Shown piece after piece: positions 36,501 through 47,429 of a stretch of 64,000 nt of DNA. Made by a program: the position numbers and the translations under genes. The notes below the pieces were generated by a model. The model had not been told where the DNA came from, made no database searches, and saw only the letters and a list, made by a program, of their open reading frames with translations. The number at the start of each line of letters is the position of its first letter. Position 1 is the stretch's first letter. Source of the DNA: Diploscapter coronatus (taxonomy: Eukaryota > Nematoda > Chromadorea > Rhabditida > Rhabditidae); assembly GCA_964036155.1 (NCBI GenBank), contig OZ038423.1, positions 27,667,249 to 27,731,248 of the forward strand, in the 5' to 3' direction.

Positions 36501-37535
36501 GACGATTCATCAATTTTAGATTAGACTAGATTTATTATTTTATTGTTGACTCATTTTCAACCTATCGTTGAGTCTCGATTATCTAACAGCATTTCTCAAC
36601 CAAGTGGACCTTATTTCCATCTCTTTTTGGGATATGGCGACCTTTTAATTGTTTACCAGTAGAGGTATTTAAATCCAACAAAATAACCCTTAGTTGAAAC
36701 TTACATTTCGTTTTGATCAAGTTGAAATATTTGGAAGAAAAGTAATATTAAAAATAACTCGCATATTACTTGATCTTTCCTTGCTATAATTACGAATAAC
36801 TTCCCAGAATCTACAAATGGAATTTTGCTCAGAAAGAAATTGTTTTTATCTGCCATCAAAAAATTACTATTTTCCTATCTATTTATTTTTACAAGAAAAA
36901 AAGCTGGAACCAACCGGAGGGGGTCCTCCTCTTGGCCTCGTCATTCTGAGCGACGTGGTTGAGTTGTAGAATGAGCGGTCGACGAGTGACGATTCCAATG
37001 CCTCGAGGCAGAAAATCACGACCCACTAGGTTCTCCAGCACAGAGCTTTTGCCTGCAGCAATTTTATACTAATTTGATCCGAGATTGTTTTCTATTTTGT
37101 ATCTCGTATGTTTCGAAATGATTTTAAATAAAAAAGGTCGAGGAAAAGTTGCTTCTTCGATTATTATCTGTCCCAACTATCTTAACAAAAATAAGCCTTT
37201 AAAATAGTTTGAATTTTTCTATGTTTCAAAAAGATTTAAACATGGGGAAAGTCGAAGAAAGTCGTTTCGTCTAATGACTTATTGTTAGGAAGATAGTTTA
37301 TACAATAAAAATCAATACTTGGGCCCTTCGTTCCTTCCATGTTTCAACAATTCTTCGAAAGATAAAAATTAAGAAAATAGTAATCATTTCCTGTCCACAT
37401 TTCAAGACCTGAAATTCTACCTGCACTTTGGGATCCAACAACGACAATTTGTGGTAGATTGATTTGGTCCTCTTTCCGGCCCAAAGTCGCGAACACGTCT
37501 TGCAGCTTGTTGACCACTGGAATCAGGGACTCCAT
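30561..37535 (-). CDS. DNM1L / drp-1: Dynamin-1-like protein, mitochondrial fission GTPase DRP1
   Basis: Nineteen exons, 715 residues: 37421-37535, 36915-37052, 36368-36490, 36069-36187, 35800-35929, 35385-35512, 35078-35203, 34554-34658, 34195-34295, 33833-33953, 33461-33613, 33277-33353, 32920-33001, 32588-32692, 32208-32343, 31840-31959, 31256-31350, 30959-31075, 30561-30617. The G domain has G1 GSQSAGKSS (split by intron 1), G3 DLPG and G4 TKLD. The stalk includes [19 protein letters not shown] and [20 protein letters not shown] variable insert rich in Ser/Pro/Asn (about residues 490-590) replaces the PH domain of classical dynamins. The GED has REQRDCSII and ends ETQLW, as in DRP1. It assembles on mitochondria and peroxisomes to sever them. 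The start [20 protein letters not shown] is the family start. Exon 9 has a second in-frame acceptor (see findings). Confidence 0.97.
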
Positions 37536-37558
37536 TTTGATCCTGATCTTGGATCGGT

Positions 37559-37561
37559 CTG
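37559..37561 (-). promoter_or_regulatory. Putative spliced-leader acceptor of DRP1
   Basis: Minus-strand TTGATTTTCAG, 23 bases before the ATG at 37535. Confidence 0.6.
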
Positions 37562-38235
37562 AAAATCAATAAATTAACGAATTTTTAAAAATATAGGGCC
37601 TTTGCAATATGCCAGAATGATAAAAGTATAGATGTAACTGCTAAATTCCAGGAAGTTATGTTTATCCCTCTGGCATATTTTAAAAGCCAAAAAATAAATA
37701 ATTCTGAAAATTTGAAACTCTCAACTTGAAGAAATAAAATGTAAGAATAGGGTTTTTTCATTAGCCTTTCCTAATCTCATATAATATTTTTTCAAGTTAT
37801 GACATTTCAAATTTTTAGCAAACAAGATGAAACATCTTTGGAGGTATCAAAAGGTTTGAAAACCTTTAAAAATCAGAAAAAATTAGAAAAAAATCGATAA
37901 AATTTATATGGAATTTTAACAGAGGCTATAGTAGGAAATCACGGCACCACGAGATTCATTTCTTAGGTAATTTTAAAGTTTTCAATAGGCTTTTTGACTG
38001 TACAAATTTTCAAAGAAGAAAAGATAAGTGAAACCAGCAACCACGTAACGAGTCCCCATAATAAATACAGAATGTTTAAAAAATCACGAATTTTCAAAAC
38101 TCCCATAAAAATTCAATTTTTTTAAAAATATCTTATCGCTCACAAGTAGTTGATAAGTTGGTCAACTAGAAGAATTTTTGAAACTTATTTTTAAAATTTC
38201 AAATAATGAGCGATAAAAATAATTTTAAAAAAAAA
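37562..38235. other. Intergenic region between RABGGTA and DRP1
   Basis: 0.67 kb of AT-rich sequence. It must contain the polyadenylation region of RABGGTA and whatever drives or processes the DRP1 transcript. Nothing else seen. Confidence 0.5.
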
Positions 38236-41200
38236 CTAAAGCCAATATGGAATGAGTCTAACACCGGGTAGGGCCTTTTTCAATTCATCCGTTTTCTCGA
38301 CCAGCGGTGTTTCACAATACACGAATCTGAAAGTTCAAATTTCGTAAAAATGTTTAACACTGATAAAGCCAAAAATCGAAAATTCGAATTTTCTTAACAA
38401 CTTTGAAGATGAAATTTCAGAAGTTAAAAATTCCCTTATCATTGATAAAGATCATAAAATAGTCCCGGTTGACAAATATTAGAATGATGCAAAACAAAAC
38501 TAGTAAAAATCGCGAAAGAATTAAGAATTGAGCCAGGCAGTTTACTCGATCTATCTTTTAGTATAGAAGAAGGGTATTCTTCGAAAAGGGAGAGAAAGAT
38601 CGATGCGATCTTTGCTTATCGCTATGATGATGCAATTTTCGCAGCTGGCGTCAAGTTACACGCGAAAAACGACAGAAAGTCGATCAGTATGACTTATCGA
38701 GAAATGTTTTCAAAAATCAGATCTCGTCCATTCTAATTTTCTACTTTTCTTCTAATTGCAAGAATCAGATTAAGAGAAAAATAATATTTTCAGAAAAAAA
38801 AAATCGAATTATTTCTAGCGTTTTTCATTTACTTAGTGGATTCTTGTTTGATAGACTTAAATAAAAATGCTGGAACAACCCCTTTATCATTATTTTGTTT
38901 GAGTCATATTTCGATAGGAATTCTTTGTAAATTTCACTCATATTTCCTTCTTCACGACAATTTTTATCCAAATTAAGTAAATTTTCCAAAAAGTCTTTTT
39001 TTCAGAAATTCAAAATTTTTTACTGACCTTTCCAAGCTGCACATTCCCTGCAGACCGTTCATAACGTCGGCCACAGATCGGATGGGGCACGAGGCAACTG
39101 AGAGGAATCGCAACCCACACAGGCTCACAGTCGAGGGGAGGGTCTGGAAAATCCGACTTTTAAAAAATGATATAATGTCTCAAAAAATAGGTATTTCTAG
39201 AAGAAAATTAGAATAATTTGATACGTCGAAAGAATTTTAAGGACAAGAATTAAAAGTTTAAAAAAAATCGTGCAGTAAGTTCTAACACGTGAATCTTTCG
39301 GCAAAAAAGTTCTTACCTTGATGGGGTTTTCGTTAATTGTCAAGTGCGTGAGGTTCGGCAGGAGGATCTCTTCGACCGTCCTCAATTCGTTGCCCTCCAC
39401 ACTCAGGTCGGTCACCAAACCAGCCAGAAGCTCGATTCCCTCGACACTGAAAATTCATTTGTTAGAAATTACAAGATATGTTTCAGAAAATTCTATAATT
39501 CCGATCAAATTTCCTTTGGACAATTCGGTAATTGAATAATCGTAAATCCAAAAAACAAAAAATAATAGAAAGAACCAAATTTCTACCTAGTGATTCCAGC
39601 CCTTCTCAGTGCGAACTGCGTCTCCTCGCCGTTCATGATTTTCTCCAGCAAGCTGTCTTCTCTCAGGGCGGAATTCAGAATCTGACGTGAAGCCATATGG
39701 AGGTACATCTGAATTTTCTGTTCAAAATCGAGAAAAAAATTGCTTAGTTTTTCAATTTTTCGTAAATTTGACTCCGGTATTATCCTCGAAATTTATGTCA
39801 AAATAAAAGTAGTCTTTGATTAAAAAGAAATTCAAATCAGACCTCTTTCCTCTTGGGATCGAGTTCGGTGGCGAGCTTCTTCAAATTCGCGAGAATTTCG
39901 TCGTGCGACTCGACCGGGGCGATTTCCCGAAGACACAGGGTCAACATATAAACGGACCACTGAAAAATTGAAAGAAAATAAAATTTTGAAAGAAAAACTA
40001 ATGATGGAGAGTTTGTTAGAGATAATCCCTTTTCAAAGGCACAAAATAAACTTGGAAATCCGTCAAAATGTTCGATATTCCAGAAAGCGTTTCATGACGA
40101 ATTTTACGTTCTTTAAAATTCCTAAATATTTGATGGCAAAATTCAGCGTTTGGCTGTATGAGCGAGCCAGGCCGAAGCTACCTTACTTGTAATAAGGTGG
40201 GTTCCCTCTACGGACCCCGCGTTGGTTCAAATCCAACTGCAGCCTGTATTTTTTTTTTGCAAAAATTAGCTTTCCATTGAAACCAAATTTTCAAGGTTTT
40301 TTTTTCTCACTTCTTGATTGTCATTTTTTCGGGGATTCTTAGAAACTTCTCAAAGATGATAAAATAAAACGTGAAATTATTTCGATTTTCCTCAAATGAT
40401 TCTTAGTGAGCTTTCTATCGCATTTTTCTTGGTTCGGAAATCTAGCTTCGGACAAAGCTCTCAAAATTCCGACTAAGTTGCGAATCTCTAAAAAGATAAA
40501 AGCTCACGATATTATTCGGCTCCATTTTGGCCAGCTCCCTGCAGTCTTCTACCAATTTCATGAAGGCCGGAGAGCTTTGCTTCCTTCCGATGTCGAAAGC
40601 GAGTCGGAGGTATTCCTGAAATTAGCATAATTTAAAAATGAGCAAAATCTTAAAAACTAGTTTAATCTTGAAAATTTGCAATTTTAAATTTACCTTATTG
40701 ATATAGGGCTTCTCCAAACTGAGCGTTTTGTCATCTATGTAGGCCTTGACCTGGTTGTCGCACATGTACTGCCAGATTCGGGCCGATTTCGGGTTCGGCG
40801 ATAATTCAGAAATCTAAATTTTTAGAATTAATTTCATCTCTGTCGTCGAACTATTTACATGGTTTCTTTCTCATATTTAAAGGCTTTCTGAAACACAGAA
40901 AATAAAATTTCTATCCTTCTTATGCAACCTATTTCTAGTTTTTCATCATTTTCACTTGTGAAAAAGATAGAAAAGGCCGATTTTTAAAGATAAAAAGCCA
41001 CTTCTATTCTTCATAATTTGTTATTCTTGAAAAAATGGAAAAGACGGACTTAAAGAAAATAAATTCTGTTAAAATCACTCCTAATTTTTAAGATTTCTTT
41101 TCAAATATTCAAGTGTTAAAATTGGTTTCAAAAATCACTCGTACCCCTCTCCACCGGGTGTGCTCCGTATCCCCGACGAATTGCTGTACGTGCTCCAGAT

Positions 41201-43830
41201 TGCAGGCCTTCGACATGATGATCGTCGTGTTGTTGCCGTGGAACGAGATGCTCAACGGGAAGGCTGTCACGTGAGAGTCAGACTTCACTGCAAATTAAAA
41301 AATTATCGAAAAGAATGTTATTCTTCTCTTCAAATTTGAAATAAATCGAGCAGCTGAAAAATCTTACTTTTTAGCATTATAGACATTAGCTATCAGAAAA
41401 GATATCTAGCGCTCGAACTATTAATAAACTACTTTCCAACTAAGAGAAATAATTATCGTAAAGCCATTCTTTTTAAATTCATGTCGGAAATGATGAACTT
41501 GATATAAATTCTGCAATACTCGGTTTATCAAGTGGATTTTCTTCGAATGAATATATGAAAGTTTTGAAGCCTATGCCTAGTTTTTATTTTAAAACTTGAG
41601 TTTCAAATAATTTTCAGTTTCTATGGTCGATATAGATTCATCAAATTAAATTTCTTTCAGATAAGATTATAAAAATCCTGGAACCTACTCCACTCTTTGC
41701 CCGAATGCACTTCCAACAGCCACTGCGCGTAGAACCACGCGCTCTGGTCGTCGGGGTCCATGAAACAGGCCGCTTTGACCTTCTGAAACATTCAATGTTT
41801 AGTTTTTAGTTTTCGTTTTTTCCCTTTTTTCAAATATCTCACCTCCAATTCACCCAGAAGTGTTTCCTCGTCAATGATAAATCGACCGTGTTCTTCTGCG
41901 GATTTCCTTTGCAGACCGACTGCTCTGAAATTCAGTTTAATATATCTTGAAGAAAGTCTTTAACTAGCAATCGTATGTTTCAAAACTATTGGAACGGATA
42001 GAAAGTAAGCGGAAAAGCGATAACTATGAATTACGCTCCTTGAAAAAAACCCATTTCTGACCTGTAATGCCAGGCCGAATAATTCGAGAAATTGTCAGCG
42101 ATGAGTTTCTCGGCGAATTTCAGCTCCTCTTCGGCGTTCAGATTCGCCATTCGCGCTACGATCCGACGATGGTCCCATACGTGGAAATTCCTGTAGAAAA
42201 TTAATTATTTTTTGTTTCGAAAAATCATTTAAAAGGTGATTATTTATGAGGTTGATACATGTGTGGTATCAAGTTAATATAGAAATTTGAAAATAAAAAT
42301 ATATAATTCCAATAGTCTTTTTCAGAAAAATTATTTGACGAGGCTTTAATAAACCGTGGACGGTAATATTTTATAATGTGTGAGATAGAAACTAAAACCA
42401 TGAAAATTTTTATGTAAGTTCCAAAAATTATATATAATTGGAATAGAACCCGTTTGACGATCGGTAGCTCTGGCTTGCGTTGAATTATTCAAGTTTAAAA
42501 ATCAAAGTAAATTAAATAGGATAAAATGCATGAATCAAATCATCGCTTTTGTAAACAATGTTGCAAATGAGATAGGGACAGAGTCTGTTTTCCAAACAGA
42601 CCACACGTTCGGTTACGCTCTCTTCCCTGCTCTTGCAAGCACAAAGACTGTTTGTTTAGAAGAGACAAATGCAAAAGTCTAGAGAGTCTAATGTTTGATA
42701 TCATGAAGTCATAGAGGAACGCATATGTTTCATGTCCATAGTAAAGAAAAAAAATAAAAAGAACGAATTTCAATAGGTGAATTCGCCAATATTGAAGTAA
42801 AAGTTGTAATTTTCAAAACTATTCTCATGTTTCAAAAGTTCTACATATCACAATAAAATATATTTTAAACGAGTAATGGCTCCAGTCTACCGCGAGGATA
42901 CAAATAAATTGAAACCCCACCTGCAATCCAGCTTGAGCGCCATTTCGCAAAGTTTGAGCTCGCGTTCCAAATCGGGTTTCTCCTGCTTTCCGAGCACCCA
43001 ACCGCGTTGCATCCACGCAGAATACGACTTGGGATTCGCCTGAAAAAATCAAAATTTCACTTTTTAGTTACTGAGCGAGTCAAGCGTAAACCAGCTTCTA
43101 AGTATTTTCACGGAAATATTAGAGTATTCGAGTATATTGAAACCGATGAGTTTTGAGACTGATAAAGCCTATCTAAACGGAATGCTATTGAAAGATTTTG
43201 AAGAGCTAGTTAACTCTTTGAAACTTGCACAAATTTCTAATGTTTTTTGCTTATCCTATGATCTCCTTTATTCATAACAAGTCACTTCAAATTTTTCGAA
43301 ATATAAGAATTTCTAGAAACCTACATGAATCGCGGTTTCACAGACTTGCAGTTCAGCTAGAAGCAGTTTTTCCCTCTCTTCCCCTTCCCGCTTCTCGATT
43401 GCCTCTCTCCGAATGTTCCAAAACGTATAAATGTCCGGGTTCTTTTCCAGGAGATTCCGCGTCAGCGCCAGGATCTCATCGTCTAGCTCGCCTGAAATTA
43501 AAGTTTAATCTTTAATTTTCCGGATAGGTTTCAAATATTCTATAAATTAGACAATTTTCGTGCCGCACCTAGTAACATTGATAAAAATTAAAGTTTCATT
43601 TTAAACAATCGAAAATTTTAATGAAATTTGATAAATATGGCCATAAAGTCTTTACCTAACGACTCCCTTTCATTTCGATGATATTTTGAAAAATAAAAAT
43701 ACCCACCATTTTTCCGCTTCTCGAAGATCCTATCCCTAGTGGCCTGGTATTTGACGACTCGCTTTTTCTGCTCGGCCTCCTTCGCCTTCTGCTCTTCTTC
43801 GGAAGTCGGCACTTTCTTCACGAAATGCAT
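38236..43830 (-). CDS. RABGGTA: Rab geranylgeranyltransferase subunit alpha
   Basis: Fourteen exons, 553 residues (human 567): 43707-43830, 43325-43491, 42921-43039, 42062-42190, 41843-41924, 41689-41782, 41145-41287, 40694-40813, 40508-40615, 39843-39959, 39587-39708, 39317-39446, 39028-39143, 38236-38326. With the beta subunit and REP it attaches geranylgeranyl groups to Rab C termini. The start MHFVKKVPTSEEEQKAKE matches the family. Prenyltransferase alpha repeats carry the W-x-x-R/Y-x-W core: TFWNIRREAI, SYSAWMQRGWVL, FHVWDHRRIV, NYSAWHYR, SAWFYAQWLL. A poorly conserved middle segment (residues about 235-285) sits where animal enzymes carry an Ig-like insert. The C terminus (about 430-553) has leucine-rich repeats (LTDLSVEGNELRTVEE, LPNLTHLTINENPIK, LCGLRFLSVASCPIRSV). 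A tRNA gene lies antisense in intron 9. Confidence 0.95.
40152..40245 (+). tRNA. Class II (long variable arm) tRNA with anticodon TGT, threonine
   Basis: All arms fold. Acceptor GGCTGTA (40152-40158) pairs 7/7 with TGCAGCC (40238-40244, one G-T). The D arm is AGC/GCT with a 13-base loop keeping A14, R15, G18G19 and A21. Anticodon stem CCTTA/TAAGG encloses loop CTTGTAA, so the anticodon is TGT (40188-40190). T arm is GTTGG/CCAAC with loop TTCAAAT. The variable region (40198-40220, 23 bases) forms its own 5-6 bp stem, GGGT(T)C with G(G)ACCC. Discriminator is T (40245). A box TGAGCGAGCCAGG and B box GGTTCAAATCC are good, and a T10 run follows. Normal threonine tRNAs are class I with a 4-5 base variable loop. 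It lies antisense in intron 9 of RABGGTA. It could be a functional hybrid tRNA, a nev-tRNA-like gene, or a decayed copy, but every stem is intact. Confidence 0.85.
40249..40258 (+). terminator. RNA polymerase III terminator of the tRNA
   Basis: Ten consecutive T residues starting 4 bases after the tRNA 3' end. Confidence 0.85.
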
Positions 43831-43838
43831 GATTTATT

Positions 43839-43841
43839 CTG
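43839..43841 (-). promoter_or_regulatory. Putative spliced-leader acceptor of RABGGTA
   Basis: Minus-strand TTGAGATTTCAG, 8 bases before the ATG at 43830. Confidence 0.6.
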
Positions 43842-44424
43842 AAATCTCAAGTTATTGAGAAAGTCTGAAAAATAAAATTTAAAAAATCAAAGATATGCCA
43901 GTCGTTAAAACGATCGTATTTCTAAAAAAAATGAAAAACACATTCAAAATCCTTTTACCATTGCCTCAACAAATTATTTCAAGAAAAATAAAACAAGAAG
44001 AAAAAATAAAGAACCATAAAAAAATCAAATGAAACTTGCCAAATGACAAAAGAGGAGGGAAGAAAGAGATCGGAATAAATTACGGTCACATACGCTAACA
44101 GACGGAATAAGGAATTTGGATAAATTAACAACAATTTTTTTTAGCTTTTGGAAAGGAAGACTGAATTTCTAGAAGCATTGCGAACACCAGGTACTTTTCT
44201 AAACAAATATCTCCAAATTTTGAGTGCATTATGACTCTCAATAGGACATAGGTGATAATTGGAAATTTCATAAGCGTCCCCCCCCTTCTCTAAATTACTA
44301 AAAATGCCCCAATTTGTGTGAAAGGGTTTTAAATTTTCTATCTTGGGAGAAAAGCACTCCTGCTCAAAATATTCCAGTACATTTCCAGCCTTCCTTATTC
44401 TTGTACAAGTATTCATAGTATCGT
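43842..44424. other. Intergenic region between U2A' and RABGGTA
   Basis: 0.58 kb, A-rich near RABGGTA, with no gene. The minus-strand frame at 44141-44416 is not supported by splice sites or recognisable sequence. Confidence 0.5.
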
Positions 44425-46881
44425 CTACGACTCCATGTCCTCTTCCTGTTCAGGTTGGAAATCCCCATTGCCGTTGCGATTCTGTTGCAAGTGCGCATTT
44501 CCACCATATCCCTGCGCCGCCAAGTCCAACTGTCTGTTCCAACCCTGGAGAAATTCAAATTTAATAAGTTTCAACTTCATTTCCACAAATAATCTTTCAA
44601 GGTTTATGAATTTCATTGGAACTTATTTCAAAGCCGTGTTATTGCAGGATTTTAGAGATGTGAACATTTAGATTTTAATTTCTTTTCAAATAGTACACAG
44701 TTGATCGCTACCAAGTAACAATTGTTGAAATTCGAGTTCTATAATCAGACATCTTGAACCTTATATAAAACTTGGTTTTTGAATGCTCAAATCTCAAATT
44801 GGAAACTGAATCATTACTAACCTTACAAGAATGATAAGCAATAAATTAGAAAACCTACTTTTTCCGGGACTTTTCCACTAGCCAAAATCGCCTGAAGGTG
44901 CTCGACTTCTGCAAGGGACGAGGCGTGGTTGATGGCTTCCTAGAAAAAATCAATAATTCAAAATATCGCAGTTTCCAAATCGTCAAATTTTTATATTACA
45001 TCATTGTATATGCCAAACGAAAAAAACAATTCTTCAGTTTATACCATTCTTTTCGTCTTAATTAATTTCCATATTTTAAAATAAAAAAGACGTTACCTGA
45101 ATCTTAGCCCTATCGTCAGCAGTCAGCTTATCGCCCGCATTCGACCGGACTGCCTCCTCGTTCTCCTTGTCCAAACCGATATGAGCCGACCTGTAATTAA
45201 GTCGATAATTACTAGTTTTCTCAGTTAATCATCCCAATTATATTAAGTTAATTACCTCTGAATGGCGTCCCTGGCTTTCTTGCCCTCTTTGCCTTTGAAC
45301 ATTTTCTTGGCCGCTTTTCGTTCCTGCAATTATTATTATTTTCTCGCAACATCCTTGCTGTGGCGTGAAAAAAACAATTGGGATAATTATCTCAAGTTAA
45401 TTGACTAATTGAATCCATTTAGGCTGTTAACTGGATAGAGAGCAATTATTACTATCTCTAATTAATTTGTCGATTCGAGTAATTAAGTCATTTAATTAGT
45501 ATAATTAGACTAATTACCGCAAGTCGGACTCGCTTAAAGTCGATGACGCGGAGCGAGGGAATCTTGTAGATCGCGTAAAGCCGGTAGTTGCTCTTGTGCG
45601 TCATCGGGTTGCCGATGAAACTGGAAAAATAGAATTTTCCGAGTAAGTTTCAAGAAAATGATATTTAACAAGAGCATATCCCACATATGATTGTAATACA
45701 TGTGATATTTTAATAAGAGCGAACAAAATTTTGAGGTTATTTTCTACTAAAGGAACAGGATGCAAATGTAAGTTTCAAGAAAGTCATAATAGAAAAGGAC
45801 TAGTGAAATTTTCACTCGATGATTAGCACAGCGACTAAAATTAAAGATATCAAAGTTTCTATTTTAGATTTGGAAGTTTAAAAAGTCTTCAAGAAACAGC
45901 AATAATAAAATTCGAAGTTTTCGTACTAATCGTATAATAGAATAGAATGACTTCCTTCAACAATAAAAATGGAGATTTTTCTTCAAAACACAATCCAAAA
46001 ATCCTTACGTGATATACTCCAAGTGTTTGCAGTTGGCCAGCGGGTCGATGTCGCCCAACTCGAGCAGATTGTTGCTGGTCAGGGCCAGGGTCTTCAACGC
46101 AGGCAGCTTCTCAGCGACGTCGGGTGCGATGTATCTTGAAATTGAATTTATGAGAATAGACCATTTTTGCAGACTTTCAAATTTTCGAAACAAGTATTTT
46201 TCCAACATTAAATGTTAGATGAAGTGTGTAAGAACCTTGATAATTCATTTTTGAAGAAAAATTCGAGAGCAAAAATGGTTTCGTAGGTTTAAAATGATAT
46301 CTACTCTCAAATCCGACCCCACTTAATAATTCAGCACTCTGCATAACTGCTAACTAGATAACTACTTCAATTATCGATAATTAAGCCAATTATCTTGATA
46401 GAGTAATTAACTCACTGTACTCTGTTGTTGTGGAGGTAGAGAGCGGAGAGGCGTTTCATAACGGGAAAGTTGTCCAATTTCTTGATGTCGTTGTCGCTCA
46501 AGTCGATCAGGTCGAATTGGTCCTTAATTAGGGAGTAATTAGGTCAGTTAATTACCATAATCGACTGATGATTAGTTAACTAATTACGACTGTCTATTAG
46601 TAAGTAATCGATCCAGCGTTTTGACTCTCAGATAAATTAACTCACTGAAACCTATTTGGATAAAGTTCAATGTAAACATGCCTATAATTGTACTAATCAC
46701 CTAATTAATTGCCCAGTTAATTATCCTTATTACCAAGTTTAATTAACGAGCTAATTACCTTGGTGATGCCCATGTTCTCGATGATGGGTATCTTGTAGCC
46801 CCTGAGGTTGAGCTCCCGCAGCTGGATCGAGTTGATGAACTGCTGGGTTTCATCGATCAACTCGACTGTCAGACGAACCAT
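44425..46881 (-). CDS. SNRPA1: U2 small nuclear ribonucleoprotein A'
   Basis: Eight exons, 273 residues (human 255): 46759-46881, 46416-46522, 46009-46134, 45518-45620, 45256-45323, 45097-45190, 44859-44939, 44425-44544. It binds U2 snRNA stem-loop IV together with U2B'' in the spliceosome. The start MVRLTVELIDETQQF and the following LNLRGYKIPIIENMG are diagnostic. Leucine-rich repeats follow (FDLIDLSDNDIKKLDNFP, LSALYLHNNRV, LKTLALTSNNLLELGDIDPL), then the capping motif NPMTHKSNYRLYAIYKIPSL and a basic stretch ERKAAKKMFKGKEGKKARD. The C-terminal tail (about 235-273) is Gln/Asn/Gly-rich and acidic at the very end (QEEDMES-like). The start codon directly abuts a 3' splice site. Several introns are packed with AATTA words. 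Confidence 0.96.
45191..46758. repeat. TAATTA-dense introns of U2A'
   Basis: Introns at 45191-45255, 45324-45517, the end of 46135-46415 and 46523-46758 are filled with TTAATTA, TAATTAC and GTTAATTA words at roughly 10-20 base spacing, with no single tandem unit. The longer intron at 45621-46008 lacks this texture. Confidence 0.6.
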
Positions 46882-46884
46882 CTG
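46882..46884 (-). promoter_or_regulatory. Splice acceptor directly abutting the U2A' start codon
   Basis: Minus-strand CTACCATTTTCAG is followed immediately by ATG, leaving no room for a 5' UTR other than a trans-spliced leader. Confidence 0.7.
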
Positions 46885-47424
46885 AAAATGGTAGCATTAC
46901 CTATTTCTGGTAACAGTTACCAAAACGGCGCCAGGATACCGTTTTGGAAGTTATTCAAAAGAAATTTACGAAATCGCGAAAATTGAGCGGAATTTTGAAA
47001 GAAGATGAAAACTAGGGGAAAAGCGAATTTACCAAGTGAGAGAGAATGACAATTGGATGATTAACGTGAGTTAATTAGAATAATTATCGAGAAAATTAAA
47101 AAATACATTTTACGAAATCGAAAATGATAAGGAGAAAGAAAATCGATTAAAAATCGAAATTCTCAAAGTGATCGAGTGATTTACTGATTTTCAAAGTTAA
47201 CTGGGACGGTTATCGAGTTAATTAGGGGTAATTAACGGGATAATTAGCGAGGAAATAAAAGACCAGTGATTTCAAATTATCGAATTTCGACAATCGGGCA
47301 TTTTCTGCGTTGCAGACTCGGTGAGATACGCGCATTTCGCGTCCATTCATTTTCGAGAGAGTTTGGGGAAAAATCGATTTTTCGACTTATTTTATTTATT
47401 ATTTTTTAATTTTCCTATTTTCAG
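46885..47424. promoter_or_regulatory. Shared divergent promoter region of U2A' and MICU1
   Basis: 540 bp between two start codons pointing away from each other. It contains clustered TTAATTA words (47060-47255) and a GC-richer stretch near the MICU1 side (47295-47345, with CGCG). It ends at the acceptor CTATTTTCAG (47423-47424), 5 bases before the MICU1 ATG in a CACCATG context. Confidence 0.6.
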
Positions 47425-47429
47425 GCACC

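Noticed and set aside
40198..40220. Treating the extra tRNA bases as a tRNA intron
   Set aside because: Nuclear tRNA introns lie between positions 37 and 38; these bases lie between the anticodon stem and T stem and fold as a variable arm.
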